DNA of 37,978 nucleotides from Treponema sp. (GTDB lineage: Bacteria; Spirochaetota; Spirochaetia; Treponematales; Treponemataceae): assembly GCA_016293005.1 (NCBI GenBank), contig JAEDFA010000010.1, positions 1 to 37,978 of the forward strand, in the 5' to 3' direction. The translations under genes were made by a program, and so were the position numbers. The notes under the pieces were generated by a model that made no database searches, was not told where the DNA came from, and saw only the letters and a list, made by a program, of their open reading frames with translations. This document shows, one piece after another, positions 1-9,324 of the stretch. How positions within the stretch are numbered: position 1 is the stretch's first letter; every line of letters begins with the position of its first letter.

Positions 1-129
1 AACAGGAACAACCCTTCCATCGCTTAAAACAATATCCCCAATCTGAACCTTACTTCCACCACCATCAACTTCACATCCAACAAAGACAGCAATAAAAAGA
101 AAACAACATAAAAAATAAAATTTCTTCAT
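1..129 (-). CDS. Lipoprotein, N-terminal part (cut by window edge)
   Basis: Reading the minus strand from an ATG at 129 gives 43 codons open to the window edge. The protein starts with Lys-Lys, a hydrophobic stretch and a lipobox ending VFVGC, so Cys19 would be lipidated and the mature protein anchored in a membrane. After the Cys comes a short Gly/Asp-rich linker, then IGDIVLSDGRVVPV, a type of sequence I associate with Treponema surface or periplasmic lipoproteins. The function cannot be given from 43 residues. No Shine-Dalgarno is visible. A TACAAA lies 6 bases before the ATG, which weakly matches the leaderless pattern seen elsewhere in the window. Confidence 0.7.
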   Translation of the reverse strand, partial: MKKFYFLCCFLFIAVFVGCEVDGGGSKVQIGDIVLSDGRVVPV

Positions 130-412
130 AAAAAATTTGTACACGAAATTCTCACTTTTGAAAATGAAAAAAAATCATTCAAAAAACATATAACATAAAA
201 TTACAGTAAAAAAATTAAATCAAAACAACAATCTTCTTAAAAAGAATCAAATCAAAATTACATAAGAAATAACATACTAAAAAAAATATAATTACTTAAA
301 AATTCCAATGAAACATTATTAAATATACAAAAAGATACATATCTATTTTTTACCAAAATCACTGCGTTTTTCCGCTTAGATAAATCCACTCTGCATTATG
401 AATTATAGAAAT

Positions 413-943
413 TCATTTAAGTTTATCGAGTATTTCTTTTGCACGATGTAAAATAGGTAATTCTCTATTTGCTATAAGCGTTCCTAATTTTGAGTTTTTT
501 CTGTTTTCATATTCAATAACGGCTTCTTCATAAGACATTTTTAAAGTTGATAAATGAAATTTTTCAATTTCATCCTGCGTCAAATTCTTTTGTCCGAATG
601 ATTTGATTTTGCACAGAAAATAATTATTGATGTTATGCCGATGAATCAGATTATAATAATCACTTACGATTCCTATTTTACAAACAACATCAACAGAAAC
701 GCCCAATTCTTCTTTAAGTTCCCTTTGAACAGCAGTTATTAAATCTTCTCCCTTTTCAACTCCTCCTCCCGAGGTTTCAATTAATGTCGCTTTTCCAAAT
801 TCATCATCACGCACAGCTCTTACAAAATAAAACATTCTATTTTCATCATAAACAATTGCCCTTACAATATTTCTGTCATGGTCAATGTATTCCTTATTCC
901 ACTGAGTATCTTGCAATTCAATTTTAATTTCGTTATTTTTCAT
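413..943 (-). CDS. Nudix hydrolase
   Basis: A 176-residue protein with a perfect Nudix box at residues 60-82: Gly60, five residues, Glu66, seven residues, then RELKEELGV, which carries the metal-binding glutamates. The family hydrolyses nucleoside diphosphates linked to another group; the substrate cannot be read from the sequence. It is the last gene of the division cluster: its ATG overlaps the xer stop codon by 4 bases (ATGA), so it is probably translationally coupled. A 7-bp hairpin (398-416) overlaps the stop codon but lacks a T-run, so the operon end is unclear. The 283 bases between this gene and the lipoprotein are AT-rich with nothing else I can support. Confidence 0.88.
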   Translation of the reverse strand: MKNNEIKIELQDTQWNKEYIDHDRNIVRAIVYDENRMFYFVRAVRDDEFGKATLIETSGGGVEKGEDLITAVQRELKEELGVSVDVVCKIGIVSDYYNLIHRHNINNYFLCKIKSFGQKNLTQDEIEKFHLSTLKMSYEEAVIEYENRKNSKLGTLIANRELPILHRAKEILDKLK

Positions 944-1887
944 TTTTTAGACAAATCGGAATGACCGGGAAAATATTTTTTATGGTAATCTTCAAGCTGC
1001 TTTTCTTCGATGTGAGTGTAAATTTGAGTCGTTGCAAGGTCTGAATGCCCTAAAAGTTCCTGAACTGCGCGCAAATCCGCTCCGTGAGAAAGAAGATGAG
1101 TTGCAAAAGAATGACGGAGAGTATGAATTTTAGACTGAACTCCAGAATTAATTTCAAGTTCACGAAATCTTTTCCAGATGCCCTGCCGGCTAAGTTTTTC
1201 ACCTTTGTAATTTACAAAAACTTCGGGAACAGTTCTTCCTTTCACAAATTGCGGTCGCACTTCAGTTAAATATTTTAAAAGTTTTTCCTTTGCCTTTCCT
1301 CCAAACGGAACAATTCTTTCTTTATTGCCTTTTCCACGAACTAAAATTATCTGTTCTTCAAGGTGAAGATTATCTACAAGAAGAGAACACGCTTCAGAAA
1401 CGCGAAGACCGCAAGAATAAATTAATTCAAATAAAGCATCGTCTCTTATTCCGCACGGATTTGAATTATCGCTGGAATTTAAAAGCGTTTCAACCTGATT
1501 TTCAGACAAAACTTTCGGAAGGTTATGAACGGCTTTCGGTCTTTCAAGAAGAAGAGCATAATTTTCTTCCCACATATTTTTTCGTACCATGAAAAAACCG
1601 AAAGATCTCAGAGCCGAAATATCTTTTGCGATTGTAATCGTAGTTTTTTTTTCTGTCTGACGGAAAGCAAGGTAAGTCATTAAATCCTGAACTGTCACAG
1701 ACTTTAATTTTATGTGGTGATTTAAACACCAGTTTAAAAATATTTCAACAGACAGCTTGTAAGTGTATGCAGTTTTTTTTGAAAGGCGTTCTACAAGCAA
1801 AATGTCTGTGTAATACTTTTCAAGAAAATCAAGAATTTTTTTTTGCGATTCAGAAAGAATTTTATTCTTTTCCGATGTTAATTCCAC
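940..1887 (-). CDS. Tyrosine recombinase XerC/XerD type
   Basis: A 315-residue site-specific recombinase, the usual Xer length. An N-terminal SAM-like core-binding domain covers about residues 15-110. The catalytic domain shows the full set: Arg162 (GLRVSEA), Lys186 (GKGNKER), His255 and Arg258 (HTLRHSF), His281 (LLGHSD) and nucleophile Tyr290 (QIYTH). Xer proteins resolve chromosome dimers at dif before division, which suits its place directly behind ftsZ. XerC and XerD cannot be told apart here, so no symbol is given. The start is GTG at 1887, overlapping the ftsZ end by 26 bases; the next Met is too far in. The next gene, Nudix, overlaps by 4 bases. Confidence 0.93.
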   Translation of the reverse strand: MELTSEKNKILSESQKKILDFLEKYYTDILLVERLSKKTAYTYKLSVEIFLNWCLNHHIKLKSVTVQDLMTYLAFRQTEKKTTITIAKDISALRSFGFFMVRKNMWEENYALLLERPKAVHNLPKVLSENQVETLLNSSDNSNPCGIRDDALFELIYSCGLRVSEACSLLVDNLHLEEQIILVRGKGNKERIVPFGGKAKEKLLKYLTEVRPQFVKGRTVPEVFVNYKGEKLSRQGIWKRFRELEINSGVQSKIHTLRHSFATHLLSHGADLRAVQELLGHSDLATTQIYTHIEEKQLEDYHKKYFPGHSDLSKK

Positions 1888-3154
1888 GATTTTTTCTTCT
1901 CCATGCAGCCGGAATGCTGTAATCAGTAGAGTCGGACTTAGAAGAATATGATTTATACGGCTGTTTTCTTAAAATATCAGTACCAAGTCGGGAATCAGCG
2001 TTCAAAGCCTGCTTAATTCCTTCTGCCTGCTCATTTCCGAAATTTTCTGAATGAATTGTTTTTGTTTTTTCAGCGACTTGCTGACCTGATGTAAGTTTTA
2101 AAAATTCCGAAGAGTCTACAACATTTGGATCAACTTTTTTTTCGCTGACAGTTTCCGTTTTTTCATCTGAAAGTTCCGGTTCCTGAAGAAAACCTGTTGC
2201 GATGACAGTTACGCTGATACTATCACCGAGCGATTCATCTCTATAAAGTCCCCAAAGAATTTCTACCTCCGGATCAGCGCTTGCAGAAATAATTTTTATA
2301 CTTTCTTCACATTCCTCCATTGCAATATTATTCCCGGTAATGCTTACAAGAATATGTTTTGCGCCGTCGATGTGAGTATTTTCAAGCAATTTGTTGTTAA
2401 TTGCCTTTGAAGCCGCATCAGAAGCCCTGTTTTCACCGTCAGCAATTCCAATTCCAAAAATTGCATCTCCCTGATTTTTCATTACAGATTCAACATCGTG
2501 AAAATCCCTGTTTATAATTCCCGTTTTTGTAATAATATCTGCAATTCCCTGAACACCCTGACGAAGAACATCATTTATAGTAAAAAATGCTTCATCCACA
2601 AGTGATTTTTTTTCAGAGAGTTTAAAAACCTGCTGATTTGGAATTTTAATAAGAGCATCAACTTCTTTTCGCAGTTTTTTTACTCCTTCAAGTGCAATTT
2701 TCATCCTGCTTTTTGCTTCAAACTCAAACGGAAGAGTTACAACTGCAACTGTAAGCGCTCCTAATTCTTTTGCAATGCGCGCAACAATTGGAGAAGAGCC
2801 GGTTCCAGTTCCTCCACCCATTCCGCAAGTAATGAATACCATATCAGCGCCTGCAAGAGCATTTTTAATCGCTTCTTCATTTTCTTTTGCCGCTTCTTCA
2901 CCGGTTACAGGATTTCCACCGGCTCCCTGACCTTTACAACATTTCTGTCCAATCTGGAGTTTACATTCCGCTTTTGATGATTGAAGAGCCTGCAAGTCTG
3001 TATTGATTGCAATAAAATCTACGCCCTGAATTCCTACATTAATCATGCAGTCAACAGCGTTTCCTCCACCACCACCGCAGCCTACAACTTTTATAACGGT
3101 CGGACTTACAGTATTCAAATTAGAGCCGTTTGTACTTGTAACTTCGAATTCCAT
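1862..3154 (-). CDS. ftsZ: Cell division protein FtsZ
   Basis: Tubulin-like GTPase that polymerises into the division ring. Of its 430 residues, about 15-325 form the core. Visible are the NTDLQ nucleotide contact near residue 51, the tubulin signature GGGTGTGSS at 113-121, and the T7 loop with Asn215, Asp217 and Asp220 needed for GTP hydrolysis. A low-complexity linker (about 330-410) leads to a C-terminal peptide, YSIPAAWRRKN, matching the family's IPAFLRR-type tail that binds FtsA and other partners. The 20-residue N-terminal extension is polar. A good site (AAGGGGG) precedes the ATG. It lies 24 bases after ftsA and overlaps xer by 26. Confidence 0.98.
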   Translation of the reverse strand: MEFEVTSTNGSNLNTVSPTVIKVVGCGGGGGNAVDCMINVGIQGVDFIAINTDLQALQSSKAECKLQIGQKCCKGQGAGGNPVTGEEAAKENEEAIKNALAGADMVFITCGMGGGTGTGSSPIVARIAKELGALTVAVVTLPFEFEAKSRMKIALEGVKKLRKEVDALIKIPNQQVFKLSEKKSLVDEAFFTINDVLRQGVQGIADIITKTGIINRDFHDVESVMKNQGDAIFGIGIADGENRASDAASKAINNKLLENTHIDGAKHILVSITGNNIAMEECEESIKIISASADPEVEILWGLYRDESLGDSISVTVIATGFLQEPELSDEKTETVSEKKVDPNVVDSSEFLKLTSGQQVAEKTKTIHSENFGNEQAEGIKQALNADSRLGTDILRKQPYKSYSSKSDSTDYSIPAAWRRKNRGINIGKE

Positions 3155-3178
3155 TTATTTCCCCCTTGACCCAAAAAC

Positions 3179-4435
3179 CTAAAAAAACATTTTTTTAAAC
3201 TTTTTTAATTTGCTTTCTTTCTTTGAAGAAGAATTTTTTGCAGACCTTGAAAAAGGAAAATTTTTCCGGCTTTTTGAATATTCTCTTCTAGAAACCATCG
3301 TATTGTTTGAAAGAACAAGACCAATTGCCGTCGCCCATTCAGGACTTCTATATTCAGATGAATCTCCTCCTAAATTTTCAGGAATTCCAACGCGAACATA
3401 GCCGGTACTGAAAACCTCCTGGCACAATTCGACAACGCCTTCCATTTTTGCTCCGCCACCAGTTAAAATAATATTTCCTGAAAGCTTGTTTACATTTGTA
3501 TTTTGCCTTATCAAATCTAAAACATGTTCAAAAATTTCAGTCATTCTAGGATTAATGTCATCACACAATTCCCTCTGAGAAATTTCTTCAGGAGCACGAC
3601 CGCCAACTCCAGGAATTAAAATCGTTCGAGAAGTATCTGCAAGTTCCGGCCAGCAACAGCCATATTCAATTTTAATTTTTTCCGCTTCGTCTAAAGAAAT
3701 ATCTCGTATCAACTGAATGTCTTTTGTGACATGATAGCCGCACAACGGAATTGAACCTGTAAAAATAGGAGCGCCGTTTAATACAACAAGAACATCTGTT
3801 GAACCTTCACCTAAATCAATGATAATCGAACCTAAATCAAGCTCATCCTGATGAACGACTGCATAAGTTGCCGCAAGCGTTTTAAGCATAACACCGCTGA
3901 TTTCATAACCTGCGCGTTCTACGCATGACCTTAAATTTTGAATAATTGTCCTTGAAGTTGTAATAATATGAACATTCGACTCAAGCCTGATTCCAAGTCG
4001 TGTTACAGGATCTTTAATTCCTGCAACTTCATCGACTGCATACATCTGAGGAATGACATGAAGTTTTTCTTTATCGAGCGGAGTTTTTATCGAAATTGCA
4101 ACTTCAATCGCTTTTCTTACATCTTCTTTTGAAATTTCTTTTGGAGAACCAGTATGAGAGACGATATAAAGTCCACTTGAATTAAAGCCTTCGATTTGAT
4201 CGCCACCGATTGAAACGATACAATCTGAAATTTCGATTCCGCAATTCTGTTCCGCTTCATCAATTGCTTCTTTTATTCTGTTCATCGCAGATTCAATGCT
4301 TACAATTACACCGTTTGCAATCCCCGCAGAAGGCACTGTTGAAAATGCTAAAACTTCTGTTCTAGAATCTTCTTTTGACTCTGCAACTACTACGCGAATA
4401 TTTTTTGTTCCAATGTCTAAACCTACTACAACCAT
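3179..4435 (-). CDS. ftsA: Cell division protein FtsA
   Basis: Actin-like ATPase that tethers FtsZ to the membrane and recruits the later divisome. The actin-fold motifs are present: GLDIGTKNIRVVV at the N-terminus (phosphate 1), IIDLGEGSTDV (phosphate 2) and ILTGGGAKMEG (adenosine). The C-terminus, KESKLKKFKKMFF, is a basic amphipathic helix as expected for the membrane-targeting sequence, set apart by a Ser/Lys-rich linker. Two starts are possible: ATG 4447 with no ribosome site, or ATG 4435 four codons later with GGTGGA just upstream; the second is chosen. It lies between ftsQ (35 bases) and ftsZ (24 bases). Confidence 0.97.
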   Translation of the reverse strand: MVVVGLDIGTKNIRVVVAESKEDSRTEVLAFSTVPSAGIANGVIVSIESAMNRIKEAIDEAEQNCGIEISDCIVSIGGDQIEGFNSSGLYIVSHTGSPKEISKEDVRKAIEVAISIKTPLDKEKLHVIPQMYAVDEVAGIKDPVTRLGIRLESNVHIITTSRTIIQNLRSCVERAGYEISGVMLKTLAATYAVVHQDELDLGSIIIDLGEGSTDVLVVLNGAPIFTGSIPLCGYHVTKDIQLIRDISLDEAEKIKIEYGCCWPELADTSRTILIPGVGGRAPEEISQRELCDDINPRMTEIFEHVLDLIRQNTNVNKLSGNIILTGGGAKMEGVVELCQEVFSTGYVRVGIPENLGGDSSEYRSPEWATAIGLVLSNNTMVSRREYSKSRKNFPFSRSAKNSSSKKESKLKKFKKMFF

Positions 4436-4470
4436 TTTTCCACCCATAAAACAGCGTTTTCTTTTAGTTT

Positions 4471-5283
4471 TTATTTAAATGAAACAGTTTCTCCCCTTAA
4501 CTCAATTAAGGAAATATTTTTATACATCGTTTTTGCAACATTTAATGATACCACAATATACTTAAACAAGTCTTCATTCAATGTGTTATCAGTTAAAATT
4601 TTTATTTTCGTATTTATCGGAAATAAAACAAGTTCGTAATTTCCGTATTCTTTTGGAAGAACACAGATTTCACTGATTGACTGAAAATAATTTCCAGGTA
4701 ATGACGCAATCATTTCAATCTGATTTAAAAGACTCCTGTATTTTTCAGGAATTCTCATTCCCGCACCTAAAAATTCAACAGGAATCCCTGAAATAATCGG
4801 AACTTTTCCTTCATCGATTTTAACTTTCTCTGGAAAAAGAACGCCTTCATCATCAATCTGCAGAGGTTTTGAAACGCCGTCGATATTTGCAAAAATTACG
4901 GAAACAGGTTTTCTTTCTTCAATAGAAATATAAATTTTATCCGGGAAGACTTTTTTAATTTCTGCATCTTTTATGCCCGGAACTGAACACAAAATTGAAA
5001 GCGCAGAATCAACATCAAAATCGTAAAAAGAAGTACAGTTCATTGAGCGTAAATATCCTGCAATTTCTTCTGAAGAATAAAAATTATTTCCTGAAATATT
5101 TACGCGCGGAACACCTTGACTTGGAACGATAAATTTGTAAACCATAATTTCAAGAAAAAGTGCAAAAATCAGAATTGCAACAATGATTTTTACAACTTTA
5201 GTAACTTTATCGCTCCTTTTTTCATCTGAGACACTCTCAGAATTAAAAAAATCATCATCTAAATTCAGGCTGAAATCACTCAT
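4471..5283 (-). CDS. ftsQ: Cell division protein FtsQ/DivIB
   Basis: A 270-residue bitopic protein: an acidic cytoplasmic tail of about 25 residues, one membrane segment (about 28-50), then a POTRA domain beginning VPRVNISGNNFYSSEEI and containing IKKVFPDKIYISIEERKP, followed by the beta domain. FtsQ bridges the early ring (FtsA/FtsZ) and the late septal synthase (FtsW/FtsI) from the periplasmic side. GGAG stands 6 bases before the ATG. The start overlaps the ftsW end by 8 bases. Confidence 0.92.
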   Translation of the reverse strand: MSDFSLNLDDDFFNSESVSDEKRSDKVTKVVKIIVAILIFALFLEIMVYKFIVPSQGVPRVNISGNNFYSSEEIAGYLRSMNCTSFYDFDVDSALSILCSVPGIKDAEIKKVFPDKIYISIEERKPVSVIFANIDGVSKPLQIDDEGVLFPEKVKIDEGKVPIISGIPVEFLGAGMRIPEKYRSLLNQIEMIASLPGNYFQSISEICVLPKEYGNYELVLFPINTKIKILTDNTLNEDLFKYIVVSLNVAKTMYKNISLIELRGETVSFK

Positions 5284-6487
5284 AACTGTCTCCTAACAAA
5301 TTCAAATTTATATCGTTAACCTGAACATAAGTATCTTCAGATATTTTCGGTCTTTCTTCATTATTATTCCTTGAAACATTCAGAATAAAACCGCACATGC
5401 AAAGCGTTACGATTATAGAAGAACCACCCGATGAAAAAAACGGAAGCGGAATTCCTGTTGACGGAAAAAGACCGCAGACGACACCGCAATTCATAAGCGA
5501 TTGAAACAAAATCATCGAAACACACCCGAAGCATGCGTAAGAAGAAAAAGCATCGTCGTTTTCCCATGCAGCCTTATAACCTCTAAACGCAAAAAATCCA
5601 AGCAAAATGAAATAAATCAAAACCCAAATAAAGCCCATCGCTTCAGCCCAGCATGCAAAAATATAATCGGCATGAACTTCAGGAATTTTTATACTTTCTC
5701 TGATTCCAACCCCGATTCCTTCTCCCCAGATTCCGCCGGCGCTGATTGCCATTTTTGCACGGTTACTCTGAAAATTTATGTCTAATTGACCTTCTTCAGG
5801 ATTAAGAAATCCTATAATTCTATCAAGCCTGTAACTTTCGGTTAAAATTGAAAACACAACAAGAGGAATCAGAATAGTCATCAATGGAAAAAGCCAGGCA
5901 ATTTTCATTCCGCTTACGATAAACATCAAGACACAAACTGCAAAAATAAAAGCGGAAGTCGAAAAATCTTTCTGTAAAAAAACAAGTAAAATGAATAAAA
6001 GCATTCCCAAAACGCACGGAAAAATATTTTTGTCTTCCGGATTCTGAATTTTTAACTGCTTGTCAAAAAGATTTGCGATAAACAGAACTACGGCAAATTT
6101 TACAAATTCCGACGATTGGAGCGAAAAATTAAACGGAAGTCTTATCCATCTTCTTGCGCCGTTTTTTTCGATTGAAATTCCAGGAATAAATGTCAAAATG
6201 CAAAGAATGAAAACGGCGGTTACAATAAACGGAAGACATTTTCGTATGAATTTCATATTCGAAATCCAGAAAAATAAAAGCCCTGCAAAACCTACAAGCG
6301 AACAGATAAACTGTCTGCGTACGATAGTTAAAGAATTTCCAAGAAATTTTTCAGAATAATCCTGCGTACTTGAAAAAAGCGTAAACATTCCGATTCCACA
6401 AAGAATTATTATGCTTGCAAAGAGGAAAACATCGCTTTTGTGATATTTTTTTATCGGATTTTCTGCAATAAATTTATACGAGCCCAT
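5276..6487 (-). CDS. ftsW: Septal peptidoglycan glycosyltransferase FtsW (SEDS family)
   Basis: Polytopic membrane protein with about ten membrane segments that polymerises lipid II at the septum with a partner class B PBP (not in this window). Family motifs: RRWIRLPFNFSLQSSEFVK, the HADYIFACWAEAMGF region holding the conserved Asp, and LFPSTGIPLPFFSSGGSS near the C-terminus. The open frame extends 20 codons further up, but GGAGG lies just before the ATG at 6487, which gives 403 residues and a 14-base overlap with murF. That Met is taken as the start. RodA is the alternative paralogue, but the context with ftsQAZ favours FtsW. Confidence 0.94.
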   Translation of the reverse strand: MGSYKFIAENPIKKYHKSDVFLFASIIILCGIGMFTLFSSTQDYSEKFLGNSLTIVRRQFICSLVGFAGLLFFWISNMKFIRKCLPFIVTAVFILCILTFIPGISIEKNGARRWIRLPFNFSLQSSEFVKFAVVLFIANLFDKQLKIQNPEDKNIFPCVLGMLLFILLVFLQKDFSTSAFIFAVCVLMFIVSGMKIAWLFPLMTILIPLVVFSILTESYRLDRIIGFLNPEEGQLDINFQSNRAKMAISAGGIWGEGIGVGIRESIKIPEVHADYIFACWAEAMGFIWVLIYFILLGFFAFRGYKAAWENDDAFSSYACFGCVSMILFQSLMNCGVVCGLFPSTGIPLPFFSSGGSSIIVTLCMCGFILNVSRNNNEERPKISEDTYVQVNDINLNLLGDSYE

Positions 6488-7970
6488 GTTTTTCCTCCAA
6501 ATCATTTTTTTCAATCCGCAAAAGAATCTCTTCAAGCTGCATTGCACGAGAACCTTTAAAAAGAATCAGATCATCTTTTTCAGCGTATTTTAAAATTTCT
6601 TCGGCCGCATTTTTTCGCGCTTGAGAAAGGGATTTTTCATCTGAGCAATTAAAAACAAGAAGTTTTCTTCCAGACTTTTCCGAAATTTCTTCACTAGAAA
6701 GCGCCATCATTTTTCCGATGAGAATTACAAAATCAAAACAGGAAGCATCAAGATACCTTGCAATTTTTCTGTGAATTTCTTCTGATTTTTCACCAAGCTC
6801 AAGCATATCACCAAGGACACAAATTTTTCTGGAAGAAACAGAAGTTTTTTCTACAAGATTTAAAACGCTCATCATAGATTCAAAATTCGCGTTATAACAA
6901 TCTTTAATGATTTTTACAGATTTTCCGCTTGAAAGCTGCAAATCAAAAATTTCCATTCTGGAAGACTGATTAGAAAAATTTTCAAGAGCATTTTTTATTT
7001 TGCATTCACTTACACCAAGAGTTTTTCCGACAAGACAGGCAGCAAAAGCATCTTCTAAATTATATTTTCCAGGAATTTTTAAATTTATTTCAGTTCCGTT
7101 TAAAAGAAAATCAGTTCCGCCTAAATTTCTGTCGCGAAGAAATTTTATTCCGTTAGCTGAATTTTCATAGCCGAACCCGAAATATTCGATTTTTCCCTTA
7201 ACATTTTCAGAAAGAAAATCTTTAAAATCGTCATTATACGGAATGAAAGCAGTTCCATTTTCGTCAATATAATCAAAAATCTTTCGTTTTTCCCTTGCAA
7301 TATTTTCCCGAGATTTTAAAATCCCGATATGCGCCGTTCCGATATTTGTGATGACTGCAAAATTCGGCTTTAAGACTTTTGAAATTTCCTGAATTTCGTT
7401 TTCACGGTTCATTCCCATTTCAAAAACACCGACTTCATGTTCTTTTCGGATTTTAAATACAGAAAGAGGAAGCCCTGTTTCAGAATTAAAATTTCCCTGT
7501 GTGTAAACTACATTGTATTTCTGTTTTAAAATGCTTACTATCATTTCTTTTGTCGTAGTTTTTCCGCTTGAACCTGTAACTGCAACTTTTATAAGCGATG
7601 GAAATTGTCCAACATAACATTCAGCAGCATTCTGCAAAGCGTAAAGAGTATTTTCAACTAGAATTATAAAAACATTTTCATTTTCTAAAGAAATTTTATC
7701 ATAAACTTGAGGATTTTTTTCATATTCACTCCGATTAATAAATACGACGCCTGCACCTTTTTTTACGCTTTCGCTTACAAATTTATGACCGTCCTGAAAA
7801 TTTCCAACGAGAGGAACAAAAAGAGAATTTTTTCTTACATTTCTTGAATCAGTCTGAACATCATCAAAATAAAAAGAACAGCCTTTTTTGTCATGCAAAA
7901 CTTTTCCGCCAGTAGCAGAAAGAACGCTTTCAAGAGAAAGAAGGGATTTTTTTTCAGACTTAACATTCAT
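6474..7970 (-). CDS. murF: UDP-MurNAc-tripeptide:D-Ala-D-Ala ligase MurF
   Basis: Cytoplasmic ATP-dependent Mur ligase that adds D-Ala-D-Ala to complete the pentapeptide precursor. A 498-residue protein, near the family's usual length of 450-480. The N-terminal domain has DDVQTDSRNVRKNSLFVPL, typical of MurE/MurF substrate binding. The ATP loop TGSSGKTTT is at 132-140, followed by the GNFNSETGLPLS segment characteristic of MurF and by FEMGMNRENEI. The C-terminal domain carries VLGDMLELGEKSEEIH and ends FKGSRAMQLEEIL, both MurF hallmarks. GGAAT precedes the ATG. The gene after it is ftsW; mraY, murD and murG are absent from this cluster. Confidence 0.96.
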   Translation of the reverse strand: MNVKSEKKSLLSLESVLSATGGKVLHDKKGCSFYFDDVQTDSRNVRKNSLFVPLVGNFQDGHKFVSESVKKGAGVVFINRSEYEKNPQVYDKISLENENVFIILVENTLYALQNAAECYVGQFPSLIKVAVTGSSGKTTTKEMIVSILKQKYNVVYTQGNFNSETGLPLSVFKIRKEHEVGVFEMGMNRENEIQEISKVLKPNFAVITNIGTAHIGILKSRENIAREKRKIFDYIDENGTAFIPYNDDFKDFLSENVKGKIEYFGFGYENSANGIKFLRDRNLGGTDFLLNGTEINLKIPGKYNLEDAFAACLVGKTLGVSECKIKNALENFSNQSSRMEIFDLQLSSGKSVKIIKDCYNANFESMMSVLNLVEKTSVSSRKICVLGDMLELGEKSEEIHRKIARYLDASCFDFVILIGKMMALSSEEISEKSGRKLLVFNCSDEKSLSQARKNAAEEILKYAEKDDLILFKGSRAMQLEEILLRIEKNDLEEKHGLV

Positions 7971-8019
7971 TTTTCATTCCTTAAATCAAAACTAAAAAAT
8001 TTAATTTTCCAGCACAAAT

Positions 8020-8319
8020 TTAATCAGAAGAAGACATTTCGATTCGGATAATATCTTCTTTTTCAGCTTTATGCATATTAAGTTCTTCGCTGGCTTTCCG
8101 TTCGATTTCACTGGAATTCCCAACAAGACTTATATCACTGATAAGTTTTTTATTCTGCTCAACAAGCTGTTCCTGTTTTTTTTCAAGCCGTACGATATCT
8201 TTATAAAGCGAAGAATATCGGGATGCCTGAAAAGCATAAATTATCAAAAGAAGCGGAATTAAAACGCTTGCTAAAATTATAAGTCCAATATAAAAAAAAC
8301 TTTTAGTCTTGTTTTTCAT
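8020..8319 (-). CDS. ftsL: FtsL-like divisome protein
   Basis: A 99-residue bitopic protein: short basic tail, one membrane segment (about 9-31), then a heptad-rich coiled coil (about 35-75) and a charged tail. The size, topology and position between rsmH and murF are those of FtsL, which forms a coiled coil with FtsB and is bound by FtsQ; sequence identity in this family is low, so context carries the call. The ATG at 8319 shares its A with the rsmH stop (TGATG), and GGAGG lies 7 bases upstream. A TTG one codon earlier is also possible but less likely. Confidence 0.75.
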   Translation of the reverse strand: MKNKTKSFFYIGLIILASVLIPLLLIIYAFQASRYSSLYKDIVRLEKKQEQLVEQNKKLISDISLVGNSSEIERKASEELNMHKAEKEDIIRIEMSSSD

Positions 8320-9308
8320 CAATATCCCTCCACTCCTTTTAAATGTAAATCAGAAGCGTTTTTAATTTTTCTTACAACACGCAGTTTTGCGCTTCTTGAA
8401 GGTGAATTCATTTTTATTTCTTCTTCAGAAGGACAAACAGGTTTTCGCGTAAGAATCTGAGCAGAAGATACTCCACCGCAGACACATTTCGGAAATTCCT
8501 TTGGACAAACGCACTGTTTTCCAAGATTTTTAAAATAATTTTTCACAATTCTGTCTTCAAGCGAATGAAAAGTGATTACGCCCATTTTTCCGCCCGGTTT
8601 AAGACAGTTAAAGGCATTGTGAAGCGAAAGCGGAAGTCGTTTTAATTCTCCGTTTACAGCAATTCTCAACGCCTGAAAAGTCCTTGTTGCAGGATGAATC
8701 GGTCCGTACCTGTAAGAAGACGGAACTGCATTAAAAATAATATCTGCAAGGGTTTTCGACGATTCGATTTTCCCACCCTCCCTTGCAGACACTATGGCAC
8801 TGGCAATTCTTCTGCTGAATTTTTCTTCACCATAAAGATAGATTAAATCAGCAAGTTCTTCCACGCGATAATTATTTACAATCCATGAAGCGTTGTGTTC
8901 TTCAGTTGAAGGATTTAAACGCATATCAAGATTTTCATCATACCTGAAAGAAAATCCGCGTCCAGATTTTTCATAATGAAAAACAGAAATTCCAAGGTCA
9001 AACAGAATAATATCCGGCTTTGGCAAATCTTCTGGATATGATTCATAAAAATCACTGAACCAAGTATTATAAAAATGTATTCTGCCATTAAATTTTGAAA
9101 GCCGCAATTTAGCCTTCTCCTGAATGACAGAATCTGCATCAAGACCTATTACATTTAATTCAGGGAATTTTTCAAGAAACGCATTTGTATGTCCGCCTTC
9201 GCCCAAAGTTGAATCACACATCCACGGATTTTTTTCATAACTTTCACCCGAAGGACTTAAAAACTCAAGACATTCCTTAAGCAGAACCGGAGTATGAACA
9301 ATTTCCAC
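8319..9308 (-). CDS. rsmH: 16S rRNA (cytosine-1402-N4)-methyltransferase RsmH (MraW)
   Basis: SAM-dependent methyltransferase acting on C1402 of 16S rRNA in the decoding centre. Motifs: HTPVLLKECLEFL at the start, DSTLGEGGHT for SAM binding, DLGISVFHYEKSGRGFSFR and LDMRL, and VITFHSLEDRIVKNYF near the end, all diagnostic. Cys pairs in KQCVCPKEFPKCVCGG look like the metal-binding knuckle found in many members. A TTG at 9323 would extend it, but the GTG at 9308 has GGGGGAA at good spacing and puts the conserved HTPVLL at residue 5, so GTG is preferred (329 residues). It begins 16 bases after mraZ. Confidence 0.96.
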   Translation of the reverse strand: MEIVHTPVLLKECLEFLSPSGESYEKNPWMCDSTLGEGGHTNAFLEKFPELNVIGLDADSVIQEKAKLRLSKFNGRIHFYNTWFSDFYESYPEDLPKPDIILFDLGISVFHYEKSGRGFSFRYDENLDMRLNPSTEEHNASWIVNNYRVEELADLIYLYGEEKFSRRIASAIVSAREGGKIESSKTLADIIFNAVPSSYRYGPIHPATRTFQALRIAVNGELKRLPLSLHNAFNCLKPGGKMGVITFHSLEDRIVKNYFKNLGKQCVCPKEFPKCVCGGVSSAQILTRKPVCPSEEEIKMNSPSRSAKLRVVRKIKNASDLHLKGVEGY

Positions 9309-9324
9309 TGAAAATTCCCCCAAA

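Noticed and set aside
398..416. Hairpin ATGAATT-ATAGA-AATTCAT as terminator of the division operon
   Set aside because: It overlaps the Nudix stop codon and is not followed by a T-run; too weak to call.
1290..1592. Plus-strand open frame of 100 codons
   Set aside because: It lies wholly inside the xer gene on the other strand and has no family resemblance; a shadow of coding sequence.
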